A stretch of 64,000 nt of DNA, from assembly GCF_000239695.1 (NCBI RefSeq), contig NZ_JH470339.1, forward strand, positions 215,608 to 279,607, read 5' to 3'. The notes beneath the pieces are model-generated. The model did not search any database and had not been told where the DNA came from. It saw only the letters and a list, made by a program, of their open reading frames with translations. Source of the DNA: Actinomyces graevenitzii C83 (GTDB taxonomy: Bacteria > Actinomycetota > Actinomycetes > Actinomycetales > Actinomycetaceae). Of the stretch, positions 1-8,001 are shown in pieces. The position numbers and the translations under genes were made by a program. Position 1 is the stretch's first letter. The number at the start of each line of letters is the position of its first letter.

Positions 1-533
1 CTGACGGCTTGCACCCCACTAACCTGGGGCGCCTGGTGCTGCGAGTCAGTGGTCCTATTGATTCGCCTCTGCCTTGCACTCCGCGCGGCTGTATTGAGCT
101 GCTGGTTCGTAACGGCATTTCCCTGGCTAACCAGGATATTTGCGTGGTGGGTAGGGGCGTCACTGTGGGGCGCTCGATTGGCTTGCTGCTGGGTAGGCGC
201 GAGGTCAATGCCACGGTGGATATCTGCCACACGGGCACGCGTGATCTGGCCAGCCACACTCGCCGCGCAGACATCATTATTAGTGCCGCTGGCGTGGCTG
301 GGATTATTACTCCCGATATGGTCAAGCCTGGCGCGGTGGTGCTGGATGTGGGGGTCAGCCGCGTGGTTGGCGCTGACGGTAAGGCCCGTATCTGCGGGGA
401 TGTGGCCGACGGCGTCGACGACGTAGCTAGTGCCCTGTCGCCTAACCCGGGCGGGGTGGGCCCCATGACTCGCGCACTACTACTGGCTAATGTGGTGGAA
501 ACTGCCCAGCGCCAGTTAGCCACTGCCGGTTAG
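1..533 (+). CDS. folD: Bifunctional methylenetetrahydrofolate dehydrogenase/cyclohydrolase FolD (5' truncated by window edge)
   Basis: Cytosolic one-carbon enzyme that interconverts 5,10-methylene-THF and 10-formyl-THF with NADP. The reading frame is open from base 3 with no start, giving D-G-L-H-P-T-N-L-G, the conserved FolD segment just before the Rossmann half. About 177 residues of a usual 280-290 are present. The nucleotide-binding part reads [11 protein letters not shown], followed by [14 protein letters not shown] and the terminal signature PGGVGPMT. The catalytic Lys/Tyr half lies upstream of the window. The gene converges with a small membrane-protein gene, and a 17-bp hairpin (626-665) separates them. 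The family assignment is firm; only the N-terminus is unseen. Confidence 0.95.
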   Translation, partial: DGLHPTNLGRLVLRVSGPIDSPLPCTPRGCIELLVRNGISLANQDICVVGRGVTVGRSIGLLLGRREVNATVDICHTGTRDLASHTRRADIIISAAGVAGIITPDMVKPGAVVLDVGVSRVVGADGKARICGDVADGVDDVASALSPNPGGVGPMTRALLLANVVETAQRQLATAG

Positions 534-625
534 CTGCTGCAAGCTAGCCGCTGACAGCTAGCCGTTGCCGGTTGAAACAAGCCCGGCTACTTAGCGAGCT
601 AGTTGCAACCGTCTTAAATCAGATA

Positions 626-665
626 AAGCCCTAAAGGCCAGCTGCAATGCTGGCCTTTAGGGCTT
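626..665. terminator. Perfect 17-bp stem hairpin between convergent genes
   Basis: Bases 626-642 pair without mismatch with 649-665 around a 6-base loop. The hairpin lies after folD and overlaps the stop codon of the opposing 83-residue gene, so it can serve both strands. The U-tract on the plus side is poor (GTTGT). Confidence 0.75.
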
Positions 666-908
666 GTTGTAGCGGTGGTGCAGGTAGGAGGCGATTAGCG
701 CGACCCCCACAAAGCATAGCGGCAGAGAAACTAGCCAAAGCGTAGTGGCCAGGTTGTTTAGTACGGGCAGCTGCGCCAGTAGCGGGCATAACGCCGCAAT
801 TATGGTGATGGATGCCCCTACCCAGAGCCGACGCCGCGAGCGCGGGGGAGTGCGGTAGTCTTCGTCGATGGGTAGGTCTTCAAAGGAGGCCTGGTGATGC
901 TGGTGCAT
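657..908 (-). CDS. Small two-helix membrane protein, function unknown
   Basis: An 83-residue protein with a polar, His- and Arg-rich N-terminus (MHQHHQASFEDLP, then PRSRRR at about 22-27). Two hydrophobic segments follow at about 29-49 and 55-75, and a basic tail ends HHRYNKP. This resembles the many small DUF-type two-TM proteins of Actinobacteria, but I recognise no specific family. It converges with folD and precedes the acylphosphatase gene on the same strand by 23 bases on the downstream side, so both may share a transcript. The coding call rests on length, the clean membrane pattern and strand context. Confidence 0.6.
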   Translation of the reverse strand: MHQHHQASFEDLPIDEDYRTPPRSRRRLWVGASITIIAALCPLLAQLPVLNNLATTLWLVSLPLCFVGVALIASYLHHRYNKP

Positions 909-931
909 GGCTGCGATCCTACCGCGCTAAC

Positions 932-1219
932 TTAGTTGCCGTATTTGAATTCGCCTTGGCGGCGTAGCAGTTCGGTTTGCACCTGGCTTAATTCGCGCAG
1001 CTCCACATCGGTAACGTGGGCCCAGCGCGGCCCGTGGCCCAGCCAGGTGATGAACCTAGCCATTAGTGCACTGTCACCGGCGGCCCACACCTCAACCCGG
1101 CCGTCGTCGAGATTACGGACGCTGCCGGAGAGCTGATATTTGAGGGCTTCTTGGTGGCAGCTGTAGCGAAAGCCCACGCCTTGCACGCGTCCACTGATAT
1201 AGGCATGAATTCCGCGCAT
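932..1219 (-). CDS. acyP: Acylphosphatase
   Basis: A 95-residue cytosolic enzyme that hydrolyses carboxyl-phosphate bonds such as those of acetyl or carbamoyl phosphate. Signature 1 is GRVQGVGFRY at residues 10-19 with catalytic Arg18. Signature 2 is SVRNLDDGRVEV with catalytic Asn36. Length is typical of the family. The start ATG has a plausible Shine-Dalgarno (TAAGGA) about ten bases upstream. The C-terminus carries a short extension past the core (about residues 85-95). Carbamate kinase lies elsewhere in the window but there is no operon link. Confidence 0.93.
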   Translation of the reverse strand: MRGIHAYISGRVQGVGFRYSCHQEALKYQLSGSVRNLDDGRVEVWAAGDSALMARFITWLGHGPRWAHVTDVELRELSQVQTELLRRQGEFKYGN

Positions 1220-1361
1220 GTTTTGTTCCTTAGCTGGGTGGCTGGTTTGGGTTAATTATCGCGTTAAGTGTGTACCTGGTTAAGCGTGCGCTGGGGGTTG
1301 GCGCCCCATTTTGCTGCCCGCGCCGGGTTAATCACCGCATTAACTACGCCCGCCGGGTCTA

Positions 1362-1392
1362 CCGCCCTGGTTAGGGCGGGCTTAGCTATTCT
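1362..1392 (+). promoter_or_regulatory. xth leaderless promoter with overlapping hairpin
   Basis: A -10 box TATTCT at 1387-1392 is followed by exactly six bases and the ATG at 1399, with no Shine-Dalgarno. A 7-bp inverted repeat (1362-1368 with 1373-1379, loop GGTT) covers the position where a -35 element would lie and could act as an operator. The promoter call is inference from spacing. Confidence 0.55.
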
Positions 1393-1398
1393 TGGTTT

Positions 1399-2232
1399 AT
1401 GCGTATTGTTACCGTCAACGTTAATGGGATTCGGGCCGCTGCCCGTAAAGGTATGGGCCAGTGGCTGGAGCAAAGCGCCCCGCAGGTGTTGCTGTTGCAG
1501 GAGGTGCGCGCTGATAGTGAGATTGCGGCGGGTTTGCTGCCCGGCTATGAGGCCCACGTGTTGCCGTGCCGGATTAAGGGTCGCGCGGGCGTGGCGGTTG
1601 CGGTGCGTGAGGGCAGTGGCGTCCAGGTGGCGCAGGTGCGCGACGGCGTGGCTCGCCCTGGTACTTTGGAGCCCGACGTCGATTCGGGGCGTTGGTTGGA
1701 AGCGGATTTGGTTTTGCCCGCTGGCCAGCAGCTGACGGTGGTTAGCGCTTATATTCACTCTGGCGAGGTGGGTACCCCCAAGATGGAGCAGAAGTATGCT
1801 CACCTGGAGTTGGTTGATGAGCGCATGAGCCAGCTGTTTGAGCGTGCTGCTGCGGGTGGGCCGCAGGCGCTGATGGCGGGCGATCTTAATGTGGTGCGTA
1901 GCGAGAAGGACATTAAGAACTGGAAGCCTAACCACAACAAGACTGCGGGTGTGTTGGATGAGGAAATCGCCCACCTGGAGGGTTGGTTTAGCCAGGGTTG
2001 GGTGGATGTGCAGCGCCAACTGACCGGGCCAGATGCGCAGGGGCCTTACACCTGGTGGTCTCAGCGCGGTAAGGCTTTTGATAACAACACTGGTTGGCGT
2101 ATTGACTACCAGGTGGCCACCCCGGCCCTGGCGGGGCAGGCACAAGATTTTAGTATTGGCCGCGCGCCAAGCTACGCCGAGCGTTGGTCAGACCACGCTC
2201 CGCTGGAGGTTAGCTACGACCTAGAAAGCTAG
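1399..2232 (+). CDS. xth: Exodeoxyribonuclease III (AP endonuclease, EEP family)
   Basis: A 277-residue DNA-repair enzyme of the exonuclease III/APE1 type. It incises at abasic sites and removes 3' blocking groups. It begins RIVTVNVNGIRAA, with the metal ligand Glu35 in LLLQEVRAD, GDLN at 161-164, and the terminal active-site motif SDHAPL at 264-269. Length is as expected for the family. The start is set by the TATTCT-N6-ATG arrangement and the family's usual N-terminus. It converges with the ABC export operon across a strong GC-rich hairpin. A 293-residue antisense frame on the opposite strand is a shadow. Confidence 0.95.
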   Translation: MRIVTVNVNGIRAAARKGMGQWLEQSAPQVLLLQEVRADSEIAAGLLPGYEAHVLPCRIKGRAGVAVAVREGSGVQVAQVRDGVARPGTLEPDVDSGRWLEADLVLPAGQQLTVVSAYIHSGEVGTPKMEQKYAHLELVDERMSQLFERAAAGGPQALMAGDLNVVRSEKDIKNWKPNHNKTAGVLDEEIAHLEGWFSQGWVDVQRQLTGPDAQGPYTWWSQRGKAFDNNTGWRIDYQVATPALAGQAQDFSIGRAPSYAERWSDHAPLEVSYDLES

Positions 2233-2309
2233 AGCGGCCATCACGGCCATCGCTGGGTGCGCAGCCCTGGACGCATTTATGCACCCCTGGACGGGCACCA
2301 ACTAAACCA

Positions 2310-2335
2310 AAGCGCGCGCCGGGCGGCGCGCGCTT
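2310..2335. terminator. Bidirectional GC-rich terminator hairpin
   Basis: Bases 2310-2320 pair perfectly with 2325-2335 around the loop GGGC. The plus side is followed by AGTGTTTTGG and the minus side by TTGGTTTAG. It separates xth from the convergent ABC transporter operon. Confidence 0.8.
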
Positions 2336-2351
2336 AGTGTTTTGGTCTGCT

Positions 2352-3662
2352 TTAGAAGCGGATGGCGTCAATGGGTTTGATGCGCATAGCTACCCAGGCG
2401 GGGATGATACCTGCCAGGGCGCCCACGCCGGTGGCTGCAGCTAAACCGATTAGGGCAGCGCTGAAGGGGTAGGCGGGGGTGGGCACATCGGCTTGGATCC
2501 CCAAGATTGGGCCGAGCGGCACAAACCGTAGCGCCAGGATAGATATCGCAATACCCACTATGCCGGCCACCACCGTGGCCACCACCGATTCGAGCATGAT
2601 TGAGAAGAAAATACGCCAACTGCTGGCCCCAAAGGCGCGGCGCACCCCGATCTCATGGATACGTTGACGCACGGTCACAATAGAGACGTTGATCAGACCC
2701 AGCGCACCTAGCACCATCATGAACACGCCGGCAGCGGATACCACCATGGTGAAGGTACGCATGGAGCTATTGCTGGCGGCAGTATCAATATTGGAGTTGA
2801 CCTGTAGGGTTTTGGCGCCAAACTGGGCCCCAAATTCGCGTTTAGCCAGGGCCTGCATTTTGCTGACCTGCTCGCGCCCCACATACATACTTAACGTGGG
2901 CACAGGCGCGGTGGCGGCGTCGGTAAGGCTAGCTTCAAAAGGATCACGCAACACGTAGGCCTTGTATTCCTGGGTGCACACCTGCTTGCCGTTTTCGTCG
3001 TCGTAGCAGTTGGGTGAGTCTTTTTCCGCAGTGATACCCACAATCGTGAAGGAAGTGCGCGAAGGGGTGAAAGACTGCACTGTGAAGGGGGCGCTGAGGG
3101 TTTCAATGCCCAGTTCTTTCGCGAACGCCTTATTTACCACGATGGGGGTGGCCAGGTTTTTAGTGTCTGCCTGGCTAAACCAGCGCCCCTGTGACAGGTT
3201 CACTGGCACCACCTTGTTGTAGCTGGCACTGACCACGGTGGTGTTTACCCGTTGGGGGCCAAAGGGGAACATGAACCTGATGTTGGTTTCATAGGAGGTG
3301 GTGGCGGCCTGCACCTTGTAGCGCTTAACAAAGTCGTTCATGGATTTGGATACTTTGTGGGCTTGGGAGGCGCTGGCCTGCTGGGTTACCCCACCCGCGC
3401 TGTCAGAGTTGGTGGCTTGGCTCTCGTCAGCGCCGTCACTTTCACCGCTGCTGGGGCTTATCTGCACGCTAACTGTGCCGGGGTAACCGGAGTAGCGGGC
3501 CATTTCGTTTTGGATGACTATGACTGAGACTTGTCCGAGCGCAATCACGAAAGTCATGGCGGCCACGGAGGCGGCCACGCCCACCAGGGACAGCAGCACA
3601 CGCAGTTTAGAGATACGCAGCTGGGTCCAGGCTTCAATGAGGGAACCAATAATTACGCTCAT
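2352..3662 (-). CDS. ABC transporter permease, MacB/FtsX type
   Basis: A 436-residue inner-membrane permease. One transmembrane helix near residues 18-44 is followed by a large extracytoplasmic MacB_PCD-like domain (about 45-300) with a Ser/Gly/Asp-rich stretch near 70-95. Three C-terminal helices form the FtsX domain (about 305-330, 350-380, 395-425). The FtsX coupling motif IGVRRAFGASSWRIF is present and the protein ends IKPIDAIRF, as MacB-like permeases do. Its start overlaps the ATPase gene stop by four bases. It completes a three-gene efflux unit (adaptor, ATPase, permease). The substrate is unknown; peptides, antibiotics or lipoproteins are family possibilities. Confidence 0.9.
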   Translation of the reverse strand: MSVIIGSLIEAWTQLRISKLRVLLSLVGVAASVAAMTFVIALGQVSVIVIQNEMARYSGYPGTVSVQISPSSGESDGADESQATNSDSAGGVTQQASASQAHKVSKSMNDFVKRYKVQAATTSYETNIRFMFPFGPQRVNTTVVSASYNKVVPVNLSQGRWFSQADTKNLATPIVVNKAFAKELGIETLSAPFTVQSFTPSRTSFTIVGITAEKDSPNCYDDENGKQVCTQEYKAYVLRDPFEASLTDAATAPVPTLSMYVGREQVSKMQALAKREFGAQFGAKTLQVNSNIDTAASNSSMRTFTMVVSAAGVFMMVLGALGLINVSIVTVRQRIHEIGVRRAFGASSWRIFFSIMLESVVATVVAGIVGIAISILALRFVPLGPILGIQADVPTPAYPFSAALIGLAAATGVGALAGIIPAWVAMRIKPIDAIRF

Positions 3663-4360
3663 GCCAGCCCCTGTCTGATATCAATTGGGTGCAGGCACCC
3701 GTCTGCTAGCTGGTAGGCCATTTGGGCGCGGGCGGCTACAGCCAGATCATGGGTGATCACGATTAGCGCCGCCCCGCTTTCATGGCACTGTTTTTCAAGT
3801 AGATCCATAACACTGGCGGCGGTGTGTACATCCAGGGCGCCGGTGGGCTCATCAGCCAAGATCACCTGGGGGCGACGGCTTAGGGCGCGGGCGATAGCTA
3901 CCCGCTGCTGCTCACCGCCGGAGAGACGCTCAATGGATTGGTCTATTTTGCTTTCCAGCCCCACTGCTTCAAGCAGCTGCTTGGCGCGGGTGTTGCGGGT
4001 CCAAAACTGTGAGCCGCTGGCGTAGAGCAGCGGAGTGTAGACGTTTTCGGTGGTGGTTAGCCCGTTGATGAGGTTGAAGGATTGGAAAATGAACCCAAAT
4101 CCGCGTCCGCGCACTTTAGCACGGGCAGCCTCACCTAGCCGGTTCACACTGGAGCCGTTAAAGCGGTATTCGCCGCTGGAGGGGGTATCCAACATGCCGA
4201 TGATGTTGAGCAGGGTGGATTTACCAGTACCTGAGCGCCCCACAATGGCAACGTGTTGGCCGGCCTCAACGCGCAGGTTGATGTCGGTGAGGATTTTCAG
4301 TTCGGCGTCGTCAACTATGAAGGAGCGGGCGATTGACTCCAGCTCGATCAGGGCGCTCAC
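3659..4360 (-). CDS. ABC transporter ATP-binding protein, MacB/LolD type
   Basis: A 233-residue ATPase that energises the neighbouring FtsX-type permease. Walker A GRSGTGKST lies at 41-49, the Q-loop Gln at 93, signature LSGGEQQRVAIARAL from 146, and Walker B VILADE at 166-171, with the H-loop in VITHD. Its length and motifs are those of the MacB/LolD/YvrO subfamily. It overlaps the adaptor gene upstream and the permease gene downstream by four bases each, so the three genes are translationally coupled. All catalytic residues appear intact. Confidence 0.95.
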   Translation of the reverse strand: MSALIELESIARSFIVDDAELKILTDINLRVEAGQHVAIVGRSGTGKSTLLNIIGMLDTPSSGEYRFNGSSVNRLGEAARAKVRGRGFGFIFQSFNLINGLTTTENVYTPLLYASGSQFWTRNTRAKQLLEAVGLESKIDQSIERLSGGEQQRVAIARALSRRPQVILADEPTGALDVHTAASVMDLLEKQCHESGAALIVITHDLAVAARAQMAYQLADGCLHPIDIRQGLA

Positions 4361-5499
4361 TTAATTTCCTTACCGGCTGAGTCATAGCAGGTCCCGTCAG
4401 GGTCGCAGCTGTTGGGTTTGCCGGTTTTGTCTACGTCTTGGCCGGGCACGAACTGCAAGATGGAGTCGCCTTCTTTAAGTCCGGAGGTCACTACGATCTG
4501 GTTGCCGTCGTTAATGCCCAGTTTGACGGTGGTTTCTACGGTTTTGGTGGGTTTGGTTGGGTCTGGCACAAGCCACACCTTGCCGGTTGCGTAGTTGCCT
4601 TGTACGGCGGTTAGGGGCACGGTTAGGGCCCCTTTAGCTTCGCCGACGGCGATCGAAATGGTGGCTTTCAGTCCCGGGAATACTTTCTTGTCTGCGGGGA
4701 CGGCGCAACGTACCTGTACGGTGGTGGCGTCGCCACTGGAGGTATCGGTACTGTCTTTGGGGGCAGCGGTGGAGTTAGTTGAGGAACTGGCTGTCCCAGC
4801 GCCGATTTTTAGGTTGCCGCAGGCAAAGGGCGCCGGCCCGGATTTGATGGTGAGCGTAGCGCTGGTGGGGGCCTGGGTCAGCTGGTACTGCTGAGAGGCG
4901 CTGATGGTACCGGTGGCGCTGTAGGTACCGGTGGAGATAGAAGCGATGGAGGTGCCTACCGTGGTTTCTTGGTCTTTAATCACCGAGTAATTGATGGTGC
5001 CGGTGGTGGGGGCGTAGACATCAATGTAGGTGACTTTTTCGGTGGTTTTGGGGGTGGTGTCGGCTTTGGAGTCTGAATCTGAAGAGTCTGCAGAGCCGTT
5101 GGTCCCCTTAGAGTCACTAGATCCGTTTGCGCCGTTGGATCCATTAGAGCCGTTGTCGGTGGTGGTTACGGTTTCGGTTTTCTTGATGGTCAAGATGGGT
5201 TCACCGGAGGTAACCGCAGCGCCGTTGTCAAAGTAGAGGCGCGCTACGGTGCCCACGGAGGTGGCTGGCACTTGGGTGGGGGCGTCGGCAACTACTTGGC
5301 CGTCAATGTCGACGGCGGATTTAACGTCAGCTTTGGTGACGGTAACTAGCGGGGTGCTAACTGAAAAACCTGTTTGCGCTGCGGTGGGCGTGGTTTGCTC
5401 GCTGTCTGGAAAGAATGCGAGTTTTACTAGCGCTGCTGTCACAACCAGGGCCAGCAGAACTTTTAAACCAGTTAGTAAGTAACGCTTCATGATGGGCAT
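4357..5499 (-). CDS. Efflux membrane-fusion/adaptor protein (HlyD/MacA-like)
   Basis: A 380-residue periplasmic-adaptor-like protein of a Gram-positive MacAB-type exporter. An N-terminal membrane anchor (about 8-27) precedes a beta-barrel/lipoyl-like region (ATSVGTVARLYFDNGAAVTSGEPIL). A low-complexity Asn/Gly/Ser/Asp linker (about 113-155) replaces the long coiled-coil hairpin of Gram-negative MacA. The C-terminal part has the adaptor motif LTVPLTAVQGNYATGKVWLV. It is first in the operon with the ATPase and permease. The linker is rich in Ser/Asp repeats. Function in export is inferred from gene order and fold. Confidence 0.82.
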   Translation of the reverse strand: MPIMKRYLLTGLKVLLALVVTAALVKLAFFPDSEQTTPTAAQTGFSVSTPLVTVTKADVKSAVDIDGQVVADAPTQVPATSVGTVARLYFDNGAAVTSGEPILTIKKTETVTTTDNGSNGSNGANGSSDSKGTNGSADSSDSDSKADTTPKTTEKVTYIDVYAPTTGTINYSVIKDQETTVGTSIASISTGTYSATGTISASQQYQLTQAPTSATLTIKSGPAPFACGNLKIGAGTASSSTNSTAAPKDSTDTSSGDATTVQVRCAVPADKKVFPGLKATISIAVGEAKGALTVPLTAVQGNYATGKVWLVPDPTKPTKTVETTVKLGINDGNQIVVTSGLKEGDSILQFVPGQDVDKTGKPNSCDPDGTCYDSAGKEIK

Positions 5500-5674
5500 C
5501 CTTACCTATTCGGGACATAAGTACTAATGAGAATTTTACTTGATGGGTTGGGCATGGGGATGTATCCCCACCTCAGAATAGTCGTCAAAGTTTCCCAGGA
5601 TCCATGCAGAAACCAACTTTAATCTCATTTCCATAACGCGGCGATCAAGTTTTCTGGTCGTTTTTACGCCAAAT

Positions 5675-5696
5675 GCCACGGACTGGTAGCCGTGGC
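5675..5696 (+). promoter_or_regulatory. Leader hairpin upstream of the GH16 gene
   Basis: GCCACGG at 5675-5681 pairs with CCGTGGC at 5690-5696, ending 21 bases before the GTG start. The 218-base gap (5500-5717) also holds a TGGGGA/TCCCCA hairpin at 5555-5570. No protein gene is supported in this gap. A role in leader structure is inference. Confidence 0.35.
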
Positions 5697-5717
5697 TGGA
5701 CAATGATGGAGATTTAA

Positions 5718-6662
5718 GTGAAGCAGAAGCGTGTGTTGCGCCGAGGTTGGCTGCGCAAGTTTGCAGCATTGACGGCACTGGTTACTGCTGTGGCTGGTCT
5801 GAACCTGGTGGGCCCCCAGGAAGCTCAGGCTGCTAACAGCCCCTATGTGCCTGCCAGGTACCGCCTGGTGTGGAGTGATGAGTTTGAGGGCAATTCGCTA
5901 AACGCCAGCAACTGGACCCCTGCCACTGGCGCCTGGGGCGACAATATGCAGATGGTTTACAAGGACCAGCCCCGTAACCTTTACGTTAAGGATGGCTCAC
6001 TGCACCTGGTGGCCTACTACGAGAAGGGTGGCGTAAAGACTAACGTATGTGGTGGTCAGAAGGTTAAGACTGGCAAAAACTGCATTCAGACCCGCCGTTA
6101 CACCTCTGCCATGCTGCGCTCGCGCGACAAGCAGCACTTCAAGTACGGCTACTACGAGGCCCGTATCAAGCTGCCTAAGGGCCACTCTTCCTGGTCTAGC
6201 TTCTGGCTGCTGGCCCAGGACAAGACTTATGGGGACTGGCCGCACTCTGGTGAAATTGACGTCTTTGAATCCAAGGGCTACGACCCCCAGTTTGTGCAGT
6301 CCACCGCGCACTGGTTTAACAAGGACAAGGGTAAGCGCGACCAGTCCAACAACTGGAACAAGAAGCACTTTGGGATCAACACCCAAGATGGCTACCACAC
6401 CTACGGTCTGCTGTGGGAGCCCAATAAGCTTACCTACTACATTGATGGCGTAAAGACCCACGAGATCAAGAGTCCGCTGCGCGGCACTCACTCCAATGGT
6501 TTCATGCCCTTTGACAAGGAGTTCTACCTGCTGCTTAACCACGGTGTAGGCGGTAACTTCCTGGAGGGACGCTACAACCAGGCTGGCGGTTACATCGAAA
6601 GGCAGTATGTTAACGGTCAGGACATGAGTGTTGACTACGTGCGCGTATACCAGAAGAAGTGA
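5718..6662 (+). CDS. Secreted glycoside hydrolase family 16 protein
   Basis: A 314-residue exported beta-glucan-type hydrolase. A signal peptide with basic start MKQKRVLRRGWLRK and hydrophobic core ends AQA-A near residue 39. The catalytic GH16 motif EIDVFE is at 179-184, giving nucleophile Glu179, Asp181 and acid/base Glu184. Upstream are YRLVWSDEFEG and SAMLRSRDKQHFKYGYYEARIK in blocks typical of the family. There is no carbohydrate-binding domain. The GTG start has a GGAGA just upstream. Codon choice is strongly biased (AAC, AAG, TAC), suggesting high expression. Substrate (laminarin, lichenan, or other glucan) cannot be decided from sequence alone. Confidence 0.92.
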   Translation: MKQKRVLRRGWLRKFAALTALVTAVAGLNLVGPQEAQAANSPYVPARYRLVWSDEFEGNSLNASNWTPATGAWGDNMQMVYKDQPRNLYVKDGSLHLVAYYEKGGVKTNVCGGQKVKTGKNCIQTRRYTSAMLRSRDKQHFKYGYYEARIKLPKGHSSWSSFWLLAQDKTYGDWPHSGEIDVFESKGYDPQFVQSTAHWFNKDKGKRDQSNNWNKKHFGINTQDGYHTYGLLWEPNKLTYYIDGVKTHEIKSPLRGTHSNGFMPFDKEFYLLLNHGVGGNFLEGRYNQAGGYIERQYVNGQDMSVDYVRVYQKK

Positions 6663-6743
6663 GCGCCTGCTTAGCGCTACTTAACTGGATACAGCTACAA
6701 GCTAGCGCCGCTAGGCGGCGCCTGCAAAGCAGCTACACACAAT

Positions 6744-6783
6744 AATGGTGGTGGCGCAGCCCTAGGGCTGCGCCACCACCATT
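6744..6783 (+). terminator. GH16 terminator, 40-bp perfect palindrome
   Basis: A perfect inverted repeat centred on CTAG at 6762-6765 spans 6744-6783 and is followed by TATTAAC. It is placed 80 bases after the glycosidase stop. Confidence 0.85.
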
Positions 6784-6852
6784 TATTAACGCCTCTACCG
6801 GCGTATCATGGAAACAGCTTGTGAGGTTTTGTTCTGAGAGGCACAAATTTCT

Positions 6853-7470
6853 ATGAACGAGTATGTCGCACAGCTAGAACGTGAGCTCGCGCTTATTGAG
6901 AGAGGCTTCAAAGAAGAGCAGCGCCGCGCCCAGGCTGACTACCACTCATTTGACCGAGAAGAGGCTAAGGCACTTGCCCACCTGGCTTATCGGTCCCAGG
7001 TTTACCAGGTGCGTATGTATGCAGTATTCCTGCTGGGACACCTGTCACAAGAGGAAGAGATTTTAAACTTCCTCAGAGATGAAGTCTCCAAAGATGACAA
7101 TTGGAGGGTTCAAGAGGTTCTTGCCAAAGCCGTCGATGAGTTCTGTGCGACCAGGGGATATGAGCAAGCACTGGGTGTTATCGACGAGTGGTTGAATGAT
7201 TCTCGCCCACATGTGCGGCGAGCCGTTACTGAAGGTTTACGGATTTGGACGAGTCGTCCGTACTTCAGAGATAACCCATGTGAAGCAATCGAGAGATTAT
7301 CGCGGCTTCGAAGTGATAGCAGCGAGTACGTTCGCAAGTCTGTGGGAAATGCCTTGCGGGATATTAGTAAGAAATTCCCAGACTTGGTTGCAGCGCAGCT
7401 GGGCACGTGGAGCTTGCAAAGCCGGGAAGTAAAGCAAGTACATAGCCTGGCAAGCAAGTTCATTAAATAG
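6853..7470 (+). CDS. HEAT-repeat protein resembling DNA alkylation repeat (AlkC/AlkD-like) proteins
   Basis: A 205-residue all-helical repeat protein. Paired helices recur, such as QVRMYAVFLLGHLS, WRVQEVLAKAVDEF, PHVRRAVTEGLRIWT and SEYVRKSVGNALRDISKKFPDLV. The last block closely recalls the AlkC/AlkD family pattern of SEYVR-S-NxLxDI-K-P. AlkD-type enzymes excise alkylated bases, but I cannot confirm the catalytic Trp/Asp set, so DNA glycosylase activity is only possible. Base and codon use differ from neighbours, with AGA and AGG arginine codons and lower GC, suggesting acquisition. Its end overlaps the convergent HTH-nucleotidyltransferase gene by eight bases. Confidence 0.75.
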   Translation: MNEYVAQLERELALIERGFKEEQRRAQADYHSFDREEAKALAHLAYRSQVYQVRMYAVFLLGHLSQEEEILNFLRDEVSKDDNWRVQEVLAKAVDEFCATRGYEQALGVIDEWLNDSRPHVRRAVTEGLRIWTSRPYFRDNPCEAIERLSRLRSDSSEYVRKSVGNALRDISKKFPDLVAAQLGTWSLQSREVKQVHSLASKFIK

Positions 7471-7948
7471 TGCAGTGCTCAACTGGCACGGCTTCGTCAA
7501 TTGCCCGCTGCAAGGCCACAGGCACATGCGTGTCCGTGTGGACCTCGACAGGAAAACCGGTTAGCTCGCTTGTGTATGCGGCGATATCCGCCAACTCAAA
7601 CAGTGATAAATCACGGCTCGGAGTACCGATCAGATCAATATCCGACTCGAAGCCATCCGTTCCCTGAACAATAGAGCCAAAGACACGCAGAGCCTCAAGG
7701 CCTCGTTCCTTGGCGTAGCTACCGATTGAGGAAGCATGGCGGGCCAGTGGCACAGAGGGCCGATAGTCTGCCATACGCAAGATACGCTCAAGCATTTCAG
7801 TAGACACGGCACGCTTACCAGACTCAATCTGTGCAAGGGTTGACTGAGTCATTCCGGTCAACCCCGCCAGCTCTGCCTGCGTAAGAGACGCGTCCCTACG
7901 TGCCTCACGCACTAGGGACGGCGCATCTTCCCGCCGAAACCGAGCCAT
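7463..7948 (-). CDS. HTH-nucleotidyltransferase (Xre + MNT) single-chain regulator/antitoxin-like protein
   Basis: A 161-residue protein from the ATG at 7948. An upstream in-frame GTG at 7966 lies inside the inverted repeat and is less likely. An Xre-type helix-turn-helix spans about 11-60 (LTQAELAGLTGMTQSTLAQIE). A minimal nucleotidyltransferase follows, with Gly91-Ser92 and Asp103/Asp105 in SDIDL. MNT proteins are usually antitoxins of HEPN toxins or AMPylating enzymes. Here the DNA-binding and MNT parts are fused and no HEPN gene is adjacent. The only close partner is the convergent HEAT-repeat gene. The operator 7958-7977 suggests autoregulation. Confidence 0.85.
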   Translation of the reverse strand: MARFRREDAPSLVREARRDASLTQAELAGLTGMTQSTLAQIESGKRAVSTEMLERILRMADYRPSVPLARHASSIGSYAKERGLEALRVFGSIVQGTDGFESDIDLIGTPSRDLSLFELADIAAYTSELTGFPVEVHTDTHVPVALQRAIDEAVPVEHCTI

Positions 7949-7957
7949 AAATCCATG

Positions 7958-7977
7958 ATAGTGCACGTATGCACTAT
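7958..7977. promoter_or_regulatory. Perfect inverted-repeat operator for the HTH-MNT gene
   Basis: ATAGTGCA (7958-7965), spacer CGTA, and TGCACTAT (7970-7977) form an exact 8-4-8 inverted repeat ten bases upstream of the ATG of the HTH-MNT gene. Such a site directly at the start is typical of autorepression by Xre regulators. Binding is inferred. Confidence 0.65.
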
Positions 7978-8001
7978 TACGGAGAGCTCGATTAGCTCGA
8001 T

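Noticed and set aside
1264-2145. 293-residue antisense frame opposite xth
   Set aside because: It lies entirely over the recognised exonuclease III gene, and its composition (His/Arg/Leu-rich) is that of a GC-driven shadow.
5997-6542. 181-residue antisense frame opposite the GH16 gene
   Set aside because: Shadow of the strongly codon-biased glycosidase; no recognisable protein.
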